A DNA stretch of 64,000 nt, taken from Pseudomonas sp. StFLB209. Lineage in GTDB: Bacteria; Pseudomonadota; Gammaproteobacteria; Pseudomonadales; Pseudomonadaceae. The notes beneath the pieces were generated by a model. The model was not told where the DNA came from, ran no database searches, and worked only from the letters and a program-made list of their open reading frames with translations. The stretch spans positions 5,287,001-5,351,000 of the forward strand of contig NZ_AP014637.1 of the NCBI RefSeq assembly GCF_000829415.1, in the 5' to 3' direction. Positions 54,048 through 62,543 of this stretch are shown here, piece by piece. The translations under genes and the position numbers were made by a program. Position 1 is the stretch's first letter. Every line of letters begins with the position of its first letter.

Positions 54048-54176
54048 GATCGAAAATCTGTTTTCTGCGCAGAAGGTTCAGGGCTCAGATTTGACGTAGT
54101 AGCGTGCAAAAAAGGCGTTTTCACCGCTCAATGCATGGGTACTCAGGCCGGGTCGGCTTTTTCAACACAATCGGCC
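53990..54176. repeat. 19-bp inverted repeat pair at the edge of the accessory block
   Basis: GGCCGATTCTGTTGAAAAA at 53990-54008 is matched, inverted, by TTTTTCAACACAATCGGCC at 54158-54176 with one mismatch. The 187-bp interval has no gene. The arrangement looks like the two ends of a worn insertion sequence or MITE. It marks the left side of the block that starts at 54240. The rest of the 53866-54239 gap holds the gene fragment listed separately. Confidence 0.45.
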
Positions 54177-54239
54177 AGCAGTTGCCCTCAGCAAAGTAAC
54201 TCCGAACACTCGTTGCTTAAGATGCTTCCACTCCAGTTG

Positions 54240-56096
54240 CTACTGATCAACATCCGGATATGGCCAGATCTGAATCGCAGACTTGGCCAGCGACGCTCCC
54301 CTAGCGAGAATCTCCTGCTCCGACCATTCTCCATGGTCATGCAAGGCACGACTGAGATTCAGCTTGCTCCACTTCAAGAGTTCCGGCTTCTTGGCTAGCC
54401 AAGCGCAGTTGGACAATGCAGGGTTCAAGCTGCTGGTCACCAGTGTCAGATTGCCCAGCGTATGCTTGATTCGATCACGACGCTGGCTGAATTCCATCTT
54501 AGCCTGGGGATCATTCTGCACCTCTGCGGGCAGCGGCCAGTGCTCCTGCCACTTCACAGGCAGAATATGCTCGATGGTCAACCCCTTCGGCAAGCTGATA
54601 GCCTCGCTTTTAGCATGCGCCAGCGCCCCCTCTAAGGCTTTGAGCACCGCCCGCACACGGTATTGAGGCCACCACTGGTACAGTGGGTAATCGAGTAACG
54701 CCTTGCCCAGCTCGCCATCTTTTGGGAAGCGCACACTTTCCCCTTCGCTGGAGAGCAGGAACGCGCCAACCACCTGGGCGGTGATGTGCTTTTCACGCTC
54801 GAGATGACGAATCAGATCGAGGAATAGTCGGTTGTAATTTTTGGTGGTCAGGCTACAGATCATCCGACGGAACAGATAAGACTCAATCACCGTCAGGATC
54901 GCCTCAAACTCGGTTTGCTGCTGCGGCCGCAGTCGCTGACTACATAGCAGTAGCAGCGGATAAACCGTCGAAGTATCGATCACCACGAGGCGCGCCAGAA
55001 AACGAGCTAGACGAGATCCTGTCGCAAGCGAAGAGAACTGCCGAAAATGCTCGGCATAGGTCTTGAGCAGCGCCATATGCTCACTGGCAGTGTCGGCCTG
55101 GTCTATGAAGCAAGAGCTCCAGTCGGCCGTGTACTGCACGTAATTCTTATATTCGTTAAAGATGTGACCAACACGAATATCGCGGCGCATCGTCAGGGTT
55201 AGAAAATGGCGGATGAAGATGTCAATGCGCGGACGGTTTTCACGTCCCTGCTTGACCTCTTGGCGCCAAAACTCTCCATCGAACTCTGCCCAATGCTCTT
55301 CGTACAGCGTATCGATATCACAGCCTTCGCTTTGAGCACGCTGGAAGAGAAAGTTCTTGATCAAGTCCGCCGGCAGCAACTGCGTGCCACGTGCATTGAG
55401 CGTCTCAAAGATCACTTGCGATTCGTCGTCTTCGCCGAGATCGATCACCACCAACTGCAAGCCATTGCGAACCACAGCCCAAAGGGCGTCCAGCTGTTTA
55501 TCCGGCGACTCTTCGGCTTCTGCAGCCTCCGGCTGCAACCACTCCTCGAACTGCCCATAAAAGTACAGGTAGGCTCCTACGATGCCCTGATCGTGGCTGA
55601 AGTCCACTCCCTTCTTACTCACCTGCTGCAATAACGCATCCGGACTGCCCGCGCCATGTACCAAGGTAAAGGCGTGACGATCGGCATTGGTTGGCAACAG
55701 TTTGGGCACCTCTGACGGGTCATCGACCATCGTGTCGCTGTTTGAGACCATTGACTCAAAGCGCCCGGCAAAGCGCTCGCTACCCCGGCTGCGGCACAAG
55801 TCGCGAGCGGCGATCAGCAGCAGCTGCAAGGTGGTGAAACGCTGCTGCCCATCAATGACCTGGCGGCCCTGCACAGAACCGGTGTCATTGCGCAGTTGCT
55901 CAAGCACAACGGCACCGAGGAAGTGCGGGCGCAACTTCTCACCAGCCAGCACCACACCGAGCAGGCGCTCGAAGTCCTCCCATAGCGGTTGCCAGTTATC
56001 CTCACGCTTCCAGACATAGGGCCGCTGGAACAGCGGAATCTGGTAGCAGACCGTGGGTTCGAAGATTCTTAGCAGAGGACGGCTGTTGGCTTCCAT
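54240..56096 (-). CDS. DUF262/DUF1524 protein (GmrSD-like, type IV restriction-related)
   Basis: 618 residues. DUF262 at the N-terminus has PLFQRPYVWKREDNWQPLW (about residues 20-40) and QVIDGQQRFTTLQLL (about 78-95), the ParB-like nucleotide-hydrolysing motifs of GmrS; FETLNARGTQLLPADLIKN follows. The C-terminal DUF1524 is an HNH-type nuclease: LTIEHILPVKW (about 506-516) and IKHTLGNLTLVTSSLNPALSN. This is the single-chain form of GmrSD, which restricts modified phage DNA. 25 bp downstream of the helicase gene on the same strand, so the two likely form one unit. Confidence 0.85.
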   Translation of the reverse strand: MEANSRPLLRIFEPTVCYQIPLFQRPYVWKREDNWQPLWEDFERLLGVVLAGEKLRPHFLGAVVLEQLRNDTGSVQGRQVIDGQQRFTTLQLLLIAARDLCRSRGSERFAGRFESMVSNSDTMVDDPSEVPKLLPTNADRHAFTLVHGAGSPDALLQQVSKKGVDFSHDQGIVGAYLYFYGQFEEWLQPEAAEAEESPDKQLDALWAVVRNGLQLVVIDLGEDDESQVIFETLNARGTQLLPADLIKNFLFQRAQSEGCDIDTLYEEHWAEFDGEFWRQEVKQGRENRPRIDIFIRHFLTLTMRRDIRVGHIFNEYKNYVQYTADWSSCFIDQADTASEHMALLKTYAEHFRQFSSLATGSRLARFLARLVVIDTSTVYPLLLLCSQRLRPQQQTEFEAILTVIESYLFRRMICSLTTKNYNRLFLDLIRHLEREKHITAQVVGAFLLSSEGESVRFPKDGELGKALLDYPLYQWWPQYRVRAVLKALEGALAHAKSEAISLPKGLTIEHILPVKWQEHWPLPAEVQNDPQAKMEFSQRRDRIKHTLGNLTLVTSSLNPALSNCAWLAKKPELLKWSKLNLSRALHDHGEWSEQEILARGASLAKSAIQIWPYPDVDQ

Positions 56097-56121
56097 CGTT
56101 CATTCAATCCTTAGTTATCTA

Positions 56122-59082
56122 CTAGCGCAGCCGACTCATCAGCAACTGCTGTCTCGCTCGCGTACAACCTACATACAACCGGTTGCGGAATACCGGCTGA
56201 CCAAGATCGTACTGGTCGATCATTGGCAACAGCACAACATCGAACTCCAGCCCCTTCACATGCAACACCGACGTGAAGTGCACCAAGTACTTTTTCGACA
56301 GATCGATCTGCTCTGATACGCTCATCTTGCGGAAACTGCCCTCCAGCTCCTGCTCACATAAAGCATGCAGGGACCGAGCGGTTACCTGATCAGGCAACAC
56401 TACAGCAACCGAATGATTCTCAGGGATAGCGGCGATTACCTCGCACAGATACCTGAACTCTTCTTCACGTTCGGCAAAGCAACGCATCATGTAAGCACCT
56501 TGCTCGCTAACCTGATCATGCAGAACGTCAGCGTCTAGCTGCTGTACATCCGTATCGGCTCCGCGCTCAAACAACTGCCGAAGTACCGTACTCAGCGCGA
56601 CTAGATCCGGCTGCCCTTTCTGCCGCAAATTCTCATCCAACGCCACAAACTCTGGGCGTTTGCCAATCGGGAAGCAGTCCGCAATGTGCATTTCTTCATT
56701 GTGCAGCAACTGCTGCGAACGGTCTCCCACCACCGTGATCGCGCTATAACGCGGATCAGCCTGGGAGGTCATTAAATAGATCTGCTGCTCGCTAAAGTCC
56801 TGCACTTCATCGACAAAAACGCTCTGATAGAAAGGGGCCTCGCGTAGGCTGGTGGGGAGCGTGGCTGTTACTCCAGCACTCAGGTCGTGAGCCAGGCATA
56901 GCAGCAAGTCGATATCGGTCTCGCACAGGCGTTGCTCTTCAAGACGCTCCAGTACCTGCCATGCAATGGCCGCGTCAGGGAAGATGTCGGCATGTTCATA
57001 CAGCGCCTTCGCATACAGCCCGGCGAAGTTCTTCAGCGGCTTGGCCAGATAATCCAACGCTGTCTGCAGGAATATCTTGCGTACCGAAGTTCGCGCCTGC
57101 TCGTCCTCGCCAGGCAGCACCTGACTACCGATCCCACTGCTGACCTTCAACCACTTCAGTCCCTCACCATCCAGATAGAGCAAGGACCTGGGCGTACCAA
57201 GCGCAATGAACAGCTCATTGACTAGCATGAATTTTGCTTCATACCCTTCAACAGTTACTATCGATGGCAGTAGAGCGCGGACGCTCAAGCCCGCCAGTGA
57301 GGCCTGCACAGCATCATTGAAGGATAAGGGGTGGTTATCCGCCGAGAGGTATTGGTATCGACTGCTCGATACACAGGGCAATGCCTCAGCCCCCTCGGCC
57401 TCGGCCCTGTATAGCACCAGAACCTGATTGGGTTGCTGGAACAAATCGACGGGCAACTCTGCCAGCCTTTGCGCCAGTTCCGGAATGCCCTCGCCATAGG
57501 CCATTTGCTCCCCCAGATGAATACTCTGGGTTGACGGACCAAGAATGCGCTGAGCCAGCGCCTGAATCTTCTCCAACAATCTGGCCGCCAACCGATACAA
57601 GGCTCGTTCCGCATTCAAAGGCGAGAGCAGCTCTTGCACCAGTTCATCAATACTTGCTACAAGCGCTTGGCGGGCAGCGGTGAACTGACTGCGCTGCTGG
57701 GCAGTAAACCGTCGCAGATGCTCGCTGTCGACCTCAACTAGCGGGCTCTGCAAGTCGGCGGCAATCACCCGCGCTAGCGCAAGCCGGGCGGCATTGAGCC
57801 AGGCCAGCGTCGTGGTCAGAGAAGGCCCCTCGTCGCTACTGCGTTTGAAGCGCTTACCAGAAGCCGCCGAAGACTCTAGATTGCGATAGTTGCGCAGCTT
57901 GAAGCGCAACTCGTGATACTCAAGCACCGGCAAACCGGGCATACCTAAACGGCTGCAGGTTTCCTTGAGGTACTGAATCAGCTCGCCAGTGCGCACAAAA
58001 CCGACGCTGCCGTCCTGAGAAAACTTGCCAGCAAACTCGCCCTCCCAGTAGTCGAAGTCGTCACCGAGAATGGACCGGAACGTCTCACGATCTGTCACTT
58101 CATTCGAGTTGAAGTCACAGAGCATCTTGGTCCTCCCAAGGGCAGCCGAGGTCTTGCCTGAGCCCGCAACGCCCTCGACCCACATTGGCCCAACTGGTGC
58201 ACGGGAAATGATCTTGTCCTGATTAGGGGTTCGATTAAGAAAAAAGTGCTCATCCAGGCTCATGCGCTCAATTAGCTCACCGCCAACGTCATCTTCCACA
58301 TCATCGAGATCAGCAATCGACAGTGCCGAATCTTCTTCCTCGTCATCATCGAGAATTTGCAGCTGCGGCGCAGCAGGGACGGACGGTGTCAGCTCTAGCG
58401 GGTCGTCCGCTGACTGTCCGTCGTCTGGCAGGTGCGTAAAAACCTCTGTCACCGGTATGTCTGGAAACCCGGCATCTTTAAATGCTTGCTCGGCAGGCTC
58501 AAGCAGCTCCCTGCGAATGGGCGGCACAATGGCGACAGGTTGCTCTACGCTATTGGACTTTGCAGACTTTTTACTCGGTTCAGTGGTTTGCTTGCCGGCA
58601 ATTGGCTGGTCTTTCGAATTAGTCTTTGTCAAAAAGGCCCGCAGATCCATGACCTTTCCTTGGCCGTTCGCATTCTCTACGCCCACCGCCAGAAAGTTGC
58701 GCGCATGACGCTCCAGCTCTTCAAAATCATGGCGACGAAACTGGCGAGCCTCAGTGACCCGGTATTCACCCCAGGCCTTAGAGAAGCTCTCAAAGCCCAT
58801 CCCTGCCACAGCGCAAAGGCGGCCCACTGGTGAGTGGGGAGTGGTATAGCCCGAGCTGGCTTTGGGGTATACCAGCGAGTCCATACCCAGCCGGAATGTA
58901 GCAACCCCCTCGTTCTCACGTTCGATTACCAGCGCCTTGCCGTAGGCATTGCGCTTAAGACTCCGGTAAGCCAAATCGCCCTCACGGATCATCCGCTCGG
59001 CGTAATCAATAATCCCCTCAAGAACCTCCAGCTCTTCATGGGCAACCTTGCGCAGGGATGCTTCACTAATCTGCCTTGCCAT
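56122..59082 (-). CDS. UvrD/HelD-like superfamily I helicase with novel N-terminal half
   Basis: 986 residues. The helicase core has Walker A GVAGSGKTS (304-312), Walker B SVFVDEVQDFSEQQIYLM, motif III VVGDRSQQLL and motifs V/VI VKGLEFDVVLLPM and RLYVGCTRARQQL. The first 150 residues contain a helical hairpin, then TTPHSPVGRLCAVAGMGFE, reminiscent of the GreA C-terminal motif and of HelD-type RNA-polymerase-associated helicases. An acidic, poorly ordered linker (about 155-270, with DDDEEEDSALS) joins it to the core. Probably acts with the GmrSD-like gene that follows. The 256-bp gap upstream (59083-59338) shows no gene; an imperfect GC-rich hairpin near 59307-59335 lies just past the stop of the preceding gene. 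Confidence 0.82.
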   Translation of the reverse strand: MARQISEASLRKVAHEELEVLEGIIDYAERMIREGDLAYRSLKRNAYGKALVIERENEGVATFRLGMDSLVYPKASSGYTTPHSPVGRLCAVAGMGFESFSKAWGEYRVTEARQFRRHDFEELERHARNFLAVGVENANGQGKVMDLRAFLTKTNSKDQPIAGKQTTEPSKKSAKSNSVEQPVAIVPPIRRELLEPAEQAFKDAGFPDIPVTEVFTHLPDDGQSADDPLELTPSVPAAPQLQILDDDEEEDSALSIADLDDVEDDVGGELIERMSLDEHFFLNRTPNQDKIISRAPVGPMWVEGVAGSGKTSAALGRTKMLCDFNSNEVTDRETFRSILGDDFDYWEGEFAGKFSQDGSVGFVRTGELIQYLKETCSRLGMPGLPVLEYHELRFKLRNYRNLESSAASGKRFKRSSDEGPSLTTTLAWLNAARLALARVIAADLQSPLVEVDSEHLRRFTAQQRSQFTAARQALVASIDELVQELLSPLNAERALYRLAARLLEKIQALAQRILGPSTQSIHLGEQMAYGEGIPELAQRLAELPVDLFQQPNQVLVLYRAEAEGAEALPCVSSSRYQYLSADNHPLSFNDAVQASLAGLSVRALLPSIVTVEGYEAKFMLVNELFIALGTPRSLLYLDGEGLKWLKVSSGIGSQVLPGEDEQARTSVRKIFLQTALDYLAKPLKNFAGLYAKALYEHADIFPDAAIAWQVLERLEEQRLCETDIDLLLCLAHDLSAGVTATLPTSLREAPFYQSVFVDEVQDFSEQQIYLMTSQADPRYSAITVVGDRSQQLLHNEEMHIADCFPIGKRPEFVALDENLRQKGQPDLVALSTVLRQLFERGADTDVQQLDADVLHDQVSEQGAYMMRCFAEREEEFRYLCEVIAAIPENHSVAVVLPDQVTARSLHALCEQELEGSFRKMSVSEQIDLSKKYLVHFTSVLHVKGLEFDVVLLPMIDQYDLGQPVFRNRLYVGCTRARQQLLMSRLR

Positions 59083-59338
59083 ACCTGTCGATCCTTATCC
59101 TTAGCAGAAAACGTCCACACCCCGAGGTAATCATCTTCCCAATCTGACGTTAAGAAGAGTGTGCGGTATTCGATGGCAGCTGCTCAGGGCAGCAGTTTGC
59201 AGCACTCAGGGTCCATGTCTAATGATGTCGGTCACAGGCCCAGACGGACTTATGTGGCACTGGTGAGCGCCCCTACCGCTGGCGAACCGGCTGTTGCAAG
59301 CTTACGCCCGGCCTCACCCCAGAGGCGGGCCGGTTCCA

Positions 59339-62300
59339 TCACTTGACCTGGCGGACGAAGGTGCCGACCCGCAGGTAGGTTTCGTGGGCGTCAGGCGCGT
59401 AGACGCACAGCGCGCCTTGGTCGTTGGCCGCGAAGTATTTCCAGCTCCCTTTCTCAAGCATGATTTCCTTAAACACCTGCCCGTCTTGGCTGACGTGGAT
59501 GCGTTGGTGGTCGTTGCGCGACGGGAACAGGCTCAAGTCTTCGAGGTGGTAGCAGGTATCGACACTGAGTCCGTCTGACTGACGCTTCCAGTCGTAGCCC
59601 TTCTGCGAAGTCAGCAGATTGCCCCAGGAGAAGCACATCAGTGTGCCGTCCATTGCGGTGACGACCGGATCATGGAAGGTGAGGTCATCTTCAGGCCAGG
59701 TGCAATTGCGCCAGCCCTTGCCCTGTATGTAGTACATTACCGACGAACTGGTGTTGGTCTTCTTCTTCACCATGGTGTAGAAACCGCTGTACTTGCAGTA
59801 CGCCAGCAGACACGATGTGCCCGGTATTGCGCGCAGATACTCCACTTCCTCACCCTCAGAGAGGCTCAGGCGACTCTCCCAGCGTTCCCAGACATCGCCC
59901 AGCTCCTTGGCGCAGAAGAAAGCGGGCTTTTCGTAGTTGGAGGTCTTGGTCGAGTCGAACAGGAAGCCTTTGTCGGTGTATTCGAACTCGGCGCGCTCGG
60001 TGAAACGCCACAGCCACTGGCCATTGAAAAAGACAAGGTCTTCGGTGGCGGAAAACGCGTAGTTGTCGCGCACGTCCGGGTACTGAGAACGTTCCCAGTT
60101 CAGTGCGTCACGGGAGTAGTAGAAGCCCTCGGAGCCCACCATCAGTATCCAGGTGCCGCCAATCACCTCAAGGCGGCGAATCCAGATGCGTTCATCGTCG
60201 ATATTGGGTTTGACCGCCTGCCAGTTCTCGCCGTCTTCGCTCCGGTAGAATTGTTCGTCGTTGTCCACGATCAGCCAGACCTTGCCATCGGTCTTGATAT
60301 GGCGAATCTCTTCTGGGTCGCAGGGCGGGTTCTGCATGTCATGCCAATCGATGGCAAACAAGTGTCGCTTACCGTCGTGCTCAAAGGTAACGGATTGCTT
60401 TTCCAAGGCCTCGCGCAATTTCTGCTGTTCCTGCTCTTCACGCTTGCGCACGCGGGCCAACACTACCGAGCTGTCGAAATCGCCCTTGCGGAAGTAGCCG
60501 AGCTGATCATCCGCATCGGAGCAGGCATCGGAGAATGCCGTGAGCGTCCGGTCGATCTGGCGCTCGCAGTCGTTCAGTTGGTGGTACCAGTCATCGTTCT
60601 CCGCCGCGTTGTCCAGGTCGTAGTCGGACCAGGATATCTCGTTCTCGAAATCGATACGCGGCAGGCCCCACTGGGAGATCACGCGGTTGGCGGAACTCAG
60701 TGCCGGGCTATTGGCGGCGATAAAGTCCTGTGCCTTGCGGCGCATGTCGTTAAGGCTGGACAGCACCGACTTGCGGCCGATGGTATAGGCTGCGCTACCG
60801 GCAGCCGTTGCCATTTTGCCAAGGAATCCTTCATCGAACGAACCCATGAAAGATGACCAGTCGGTGGCCTTATTGGTGGCGGTCATGAGGTCCATGGTCA
60901 TGTTCGAGGCGTCCATGCTGGCGGCATAGAGCTGCTTCTCCGTGGAGATCCAGGACTGCTCGAAGCGCAACGCGCGATAGCGCACGACGTTCTTCCATCC
61001 TTGGGTCAGCATGGCTAGGCTTGCCGCCGCTTTCACCAGCAGCGCTTCGTCACCCTCATTGAGCAACGCCTGTACCTGCGGCAGGTTTTCTTTGAAGTTG
61101 CCTGGCTTGAGGGCGAGCAAAATCCGCAGCATACGCGGGTTCTCAACCTTCTTGCGGCACAAGGTCAGGAGGAAGAAGGCGTCGATGAGCCATGTGTAGG
61201 CCTTGTCATCGTCTTTGAGCAGCGCCTGCAACGCTGGCAGGTGCTCACGCTCCTTCAGCGGATTGTCGGCGATGCCGAGAATCTGCGACACCACCTCCGG
61301 GCAGCCACTGTGTTCGGCCAACTGGCTCAGAAATTCTTGGCCTGCGGCGTCCAGCGAGGCCGCATTATCGAAGCACAACGCGAACAGGCGCAGGTAAGTG
61401 TGGCTCGCTTCGTCGTCGGCTTTGTCGAGAAAGCTGTGGGCCTTGATGTCTGGCAGTTCAGAGGTCAGCGACAGGGTTTCGGGTTGTTCCTCATCCAGGG
61501 GCGTATCAGCGCTGACGTTGAAGCCGTTCTGTTCCTTGTAGATATCCAGCGCTACTAGGCTGCCGCCAATTACTTCGCCGATTAGATCACGAACACCATA
61601 GTTGGAGTAGAGCCCGCCAAACTCGTTGCCGAAGAAGCGTGAGATGATTTTCTCCCGAGCCGCGTCGCTGTTGCACAGCTCATCGTCGGTGAGGTCGATG
61701 ATCTTTTCGTACTGTTCTGAGAGGAAGTACAGCGCGTTGAAGCCAAGTCCCGAGATGTTTTTCTGGATGAAGTGCGAGTCCAGCACGTGGCCTTCGTCGA
61801 CAGCCAGCTCGATCATGCTACGGTAGCGATCGATGCCGAATACCTCGATCTGGTCGATCAGTTCGATGATGAACCCCAGCATCTCGACTTCGTCATCGCA
61901 GTTGACTCCGAGTTTTTCCAGGGTAACCACGAGATGATTGACATCGCGCTCGGTCAGTTCGATATCGCGATGGGCGCGCAGGAAGTCATAGGTCAGGTGC
62001 AGGATCAGCAGGTTGCCTGGAATGGATTTGAAGCGGCGCTTGTTGGCCTCGATGTTCAGTGACCAGTTGTGGAAACTGGCGCTGTTCTCGACGGTCTTCA
62101 ACCGGCTGTTGATGCGGTCGATGGCGGTTTCCAGGAAGTCACGGGTCTCGATGATATAATCGTTCATCGTACCCAGGTTGTTGCGGATGACTGCGATGCC
62201 CTGCGCGTTGATCAGGTTCTGCTGTTGTAGCTGCTTGAGGTAGTGCCAAGCGTACTTCTGCATTTGCAGGGTGTCGGCTTGGTTCAGCAACTGGTTTTCG

Positions 62301-62533
62301 CTGGTCTTGCCGGTCAGGCTATTGGCGAAACGCTTGAAGAAGCCGGCGCCCGACTGTTTTTTCAATCGCTCCTGGCTACTGGTAATCAGCCGCGAGGCAT
62401 CCAGAGCCAGTTGCTGGGTCAGGGCAGCATTGGCTTTGTGGCGGTTGACGAGTGTGGTCACAGCCTCAAGCTCGGGTCCCTGCAGCGGCTCATGGAAAAT
62501 TTGCTCTTGCAGCGCTGTCGTTGTCTCGCTCAT
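59339..62533 (-). CDS. Large helical protein with C-terminal Asp-box-like propeller, unknown
   Basis: 1064 residues from the ATG at 62533 (10 bp after the stop of the preceding gene, GGAA upstream); a frame opening at 62692 would overlap that gene. Residues 1-700 are mainly helical, with a glycine-rich hydrophobic patch near 465-485 (KMATAAGSAAYTIGRKS) after a helical repeat-like region. From about 721 there are at least four Asp-box-like units: SEDGENW (765), SRDALNW (807), SQKGYDW (976) and SQDGQVF (1015), each in a WxxV/Y setting, indicating a beta-propeller. No nuclease or ATPase motif seen. I do not recognise the family. It forms a pair with the upstream gene; a sensor or scaffold role is a guess. 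Confidence 0.75.
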   Translation of the reverse strand: MSETTTALQEQIFHEPLQGPELEAVTTLVNRHKANAALTQQLALDASRLITSSQERLKKQSGAGFFKRFANSLTGKTSENQLLNQADTLQMQKYAWHYLKQLQQQNLINAQGIAVIRNNLGTMNDYIIETRDFLETAIDRINSRLKTVENSASFHNWSLNIEANKRRFKSIPGNLLILHLTYDFLRAHRDIELTERDVNHLVVTLEKLGVNCDDEVEMLGFIIELIDQIEVFGIDRYRSMIELAVDEGHVLDSHFIQKNISGLGFNALYFLSEQYEKIIDLTDDELCNSDAAREKIISRFFGNEFGGLYSNYGVRDLIGEVIGGSLVALDIYKEQNGFNVSADTPLDEEQPETLSLTSELPDIKAHSFLDKADDEASHTYLRLFALCFDNAASLDAAGQEFLSQLAEHSGCPEVVSQILGIADNPLKEREHLPALQALLKDDDKAYTWLIDAFFLLTLCRKKVENPRMLRILLALKPGNFKENLPQVQALLNEGDEALLVKAAASLAMLTQGWKNVVRYRALRFEQSWISTEKQLYAASMDASNMTMDLMTATNKATDWSSFMGSFDEGFLGKMATAAGSAAYTIGRKSVLSSLNDMRRKAQDFIAANSPALSSANRVISQWGLPRIDFENEISWSDYDLDNAAENDDWYHQLNDCERQIDRTLTAFSDACSDADDQLGYFRKGDFDSSVVLARVRKREEQEQQKLREALEKQSVTFEHDGKRHLFAIDWHDMQNPPCDPEEIRHIKTDGKVWLIVDNDEQFYRSEDGENWQAVKPNIDDERIWIRRLEVIGGTWILMVGSEGFYYSRDALNWERSQYPDVRDNYAFSATEDLVFFNGQWLWRFTERAEFEYTDKGFLFDSTKTSNYEKPAFFCAKELGDVWERWESRLSLSEGEEVEYLRAIPGTSCLLAYCKYSGFYTMVKKKTNTSSSVMYYIQGKGWRNCTWPEDDLTFHDPVVTAMDGTLMCFSWGNLLTSQKGYDWKRQSDGLSVDTCYHLEDLSLFPSRNDHQRIHVSQDGQVFKEIMLEKGSWKYFAANDQGALCVYAPDAHETYLRVGTFVRQVK

Positions 62534-62543
62534 GGTTCCGGCC

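Noticed and set aside
59672..60856. 394-codon open frame on the plus strand
   Set aside because: Antisense to the large propeller-containing gene; no motif, no ribosome binding site.
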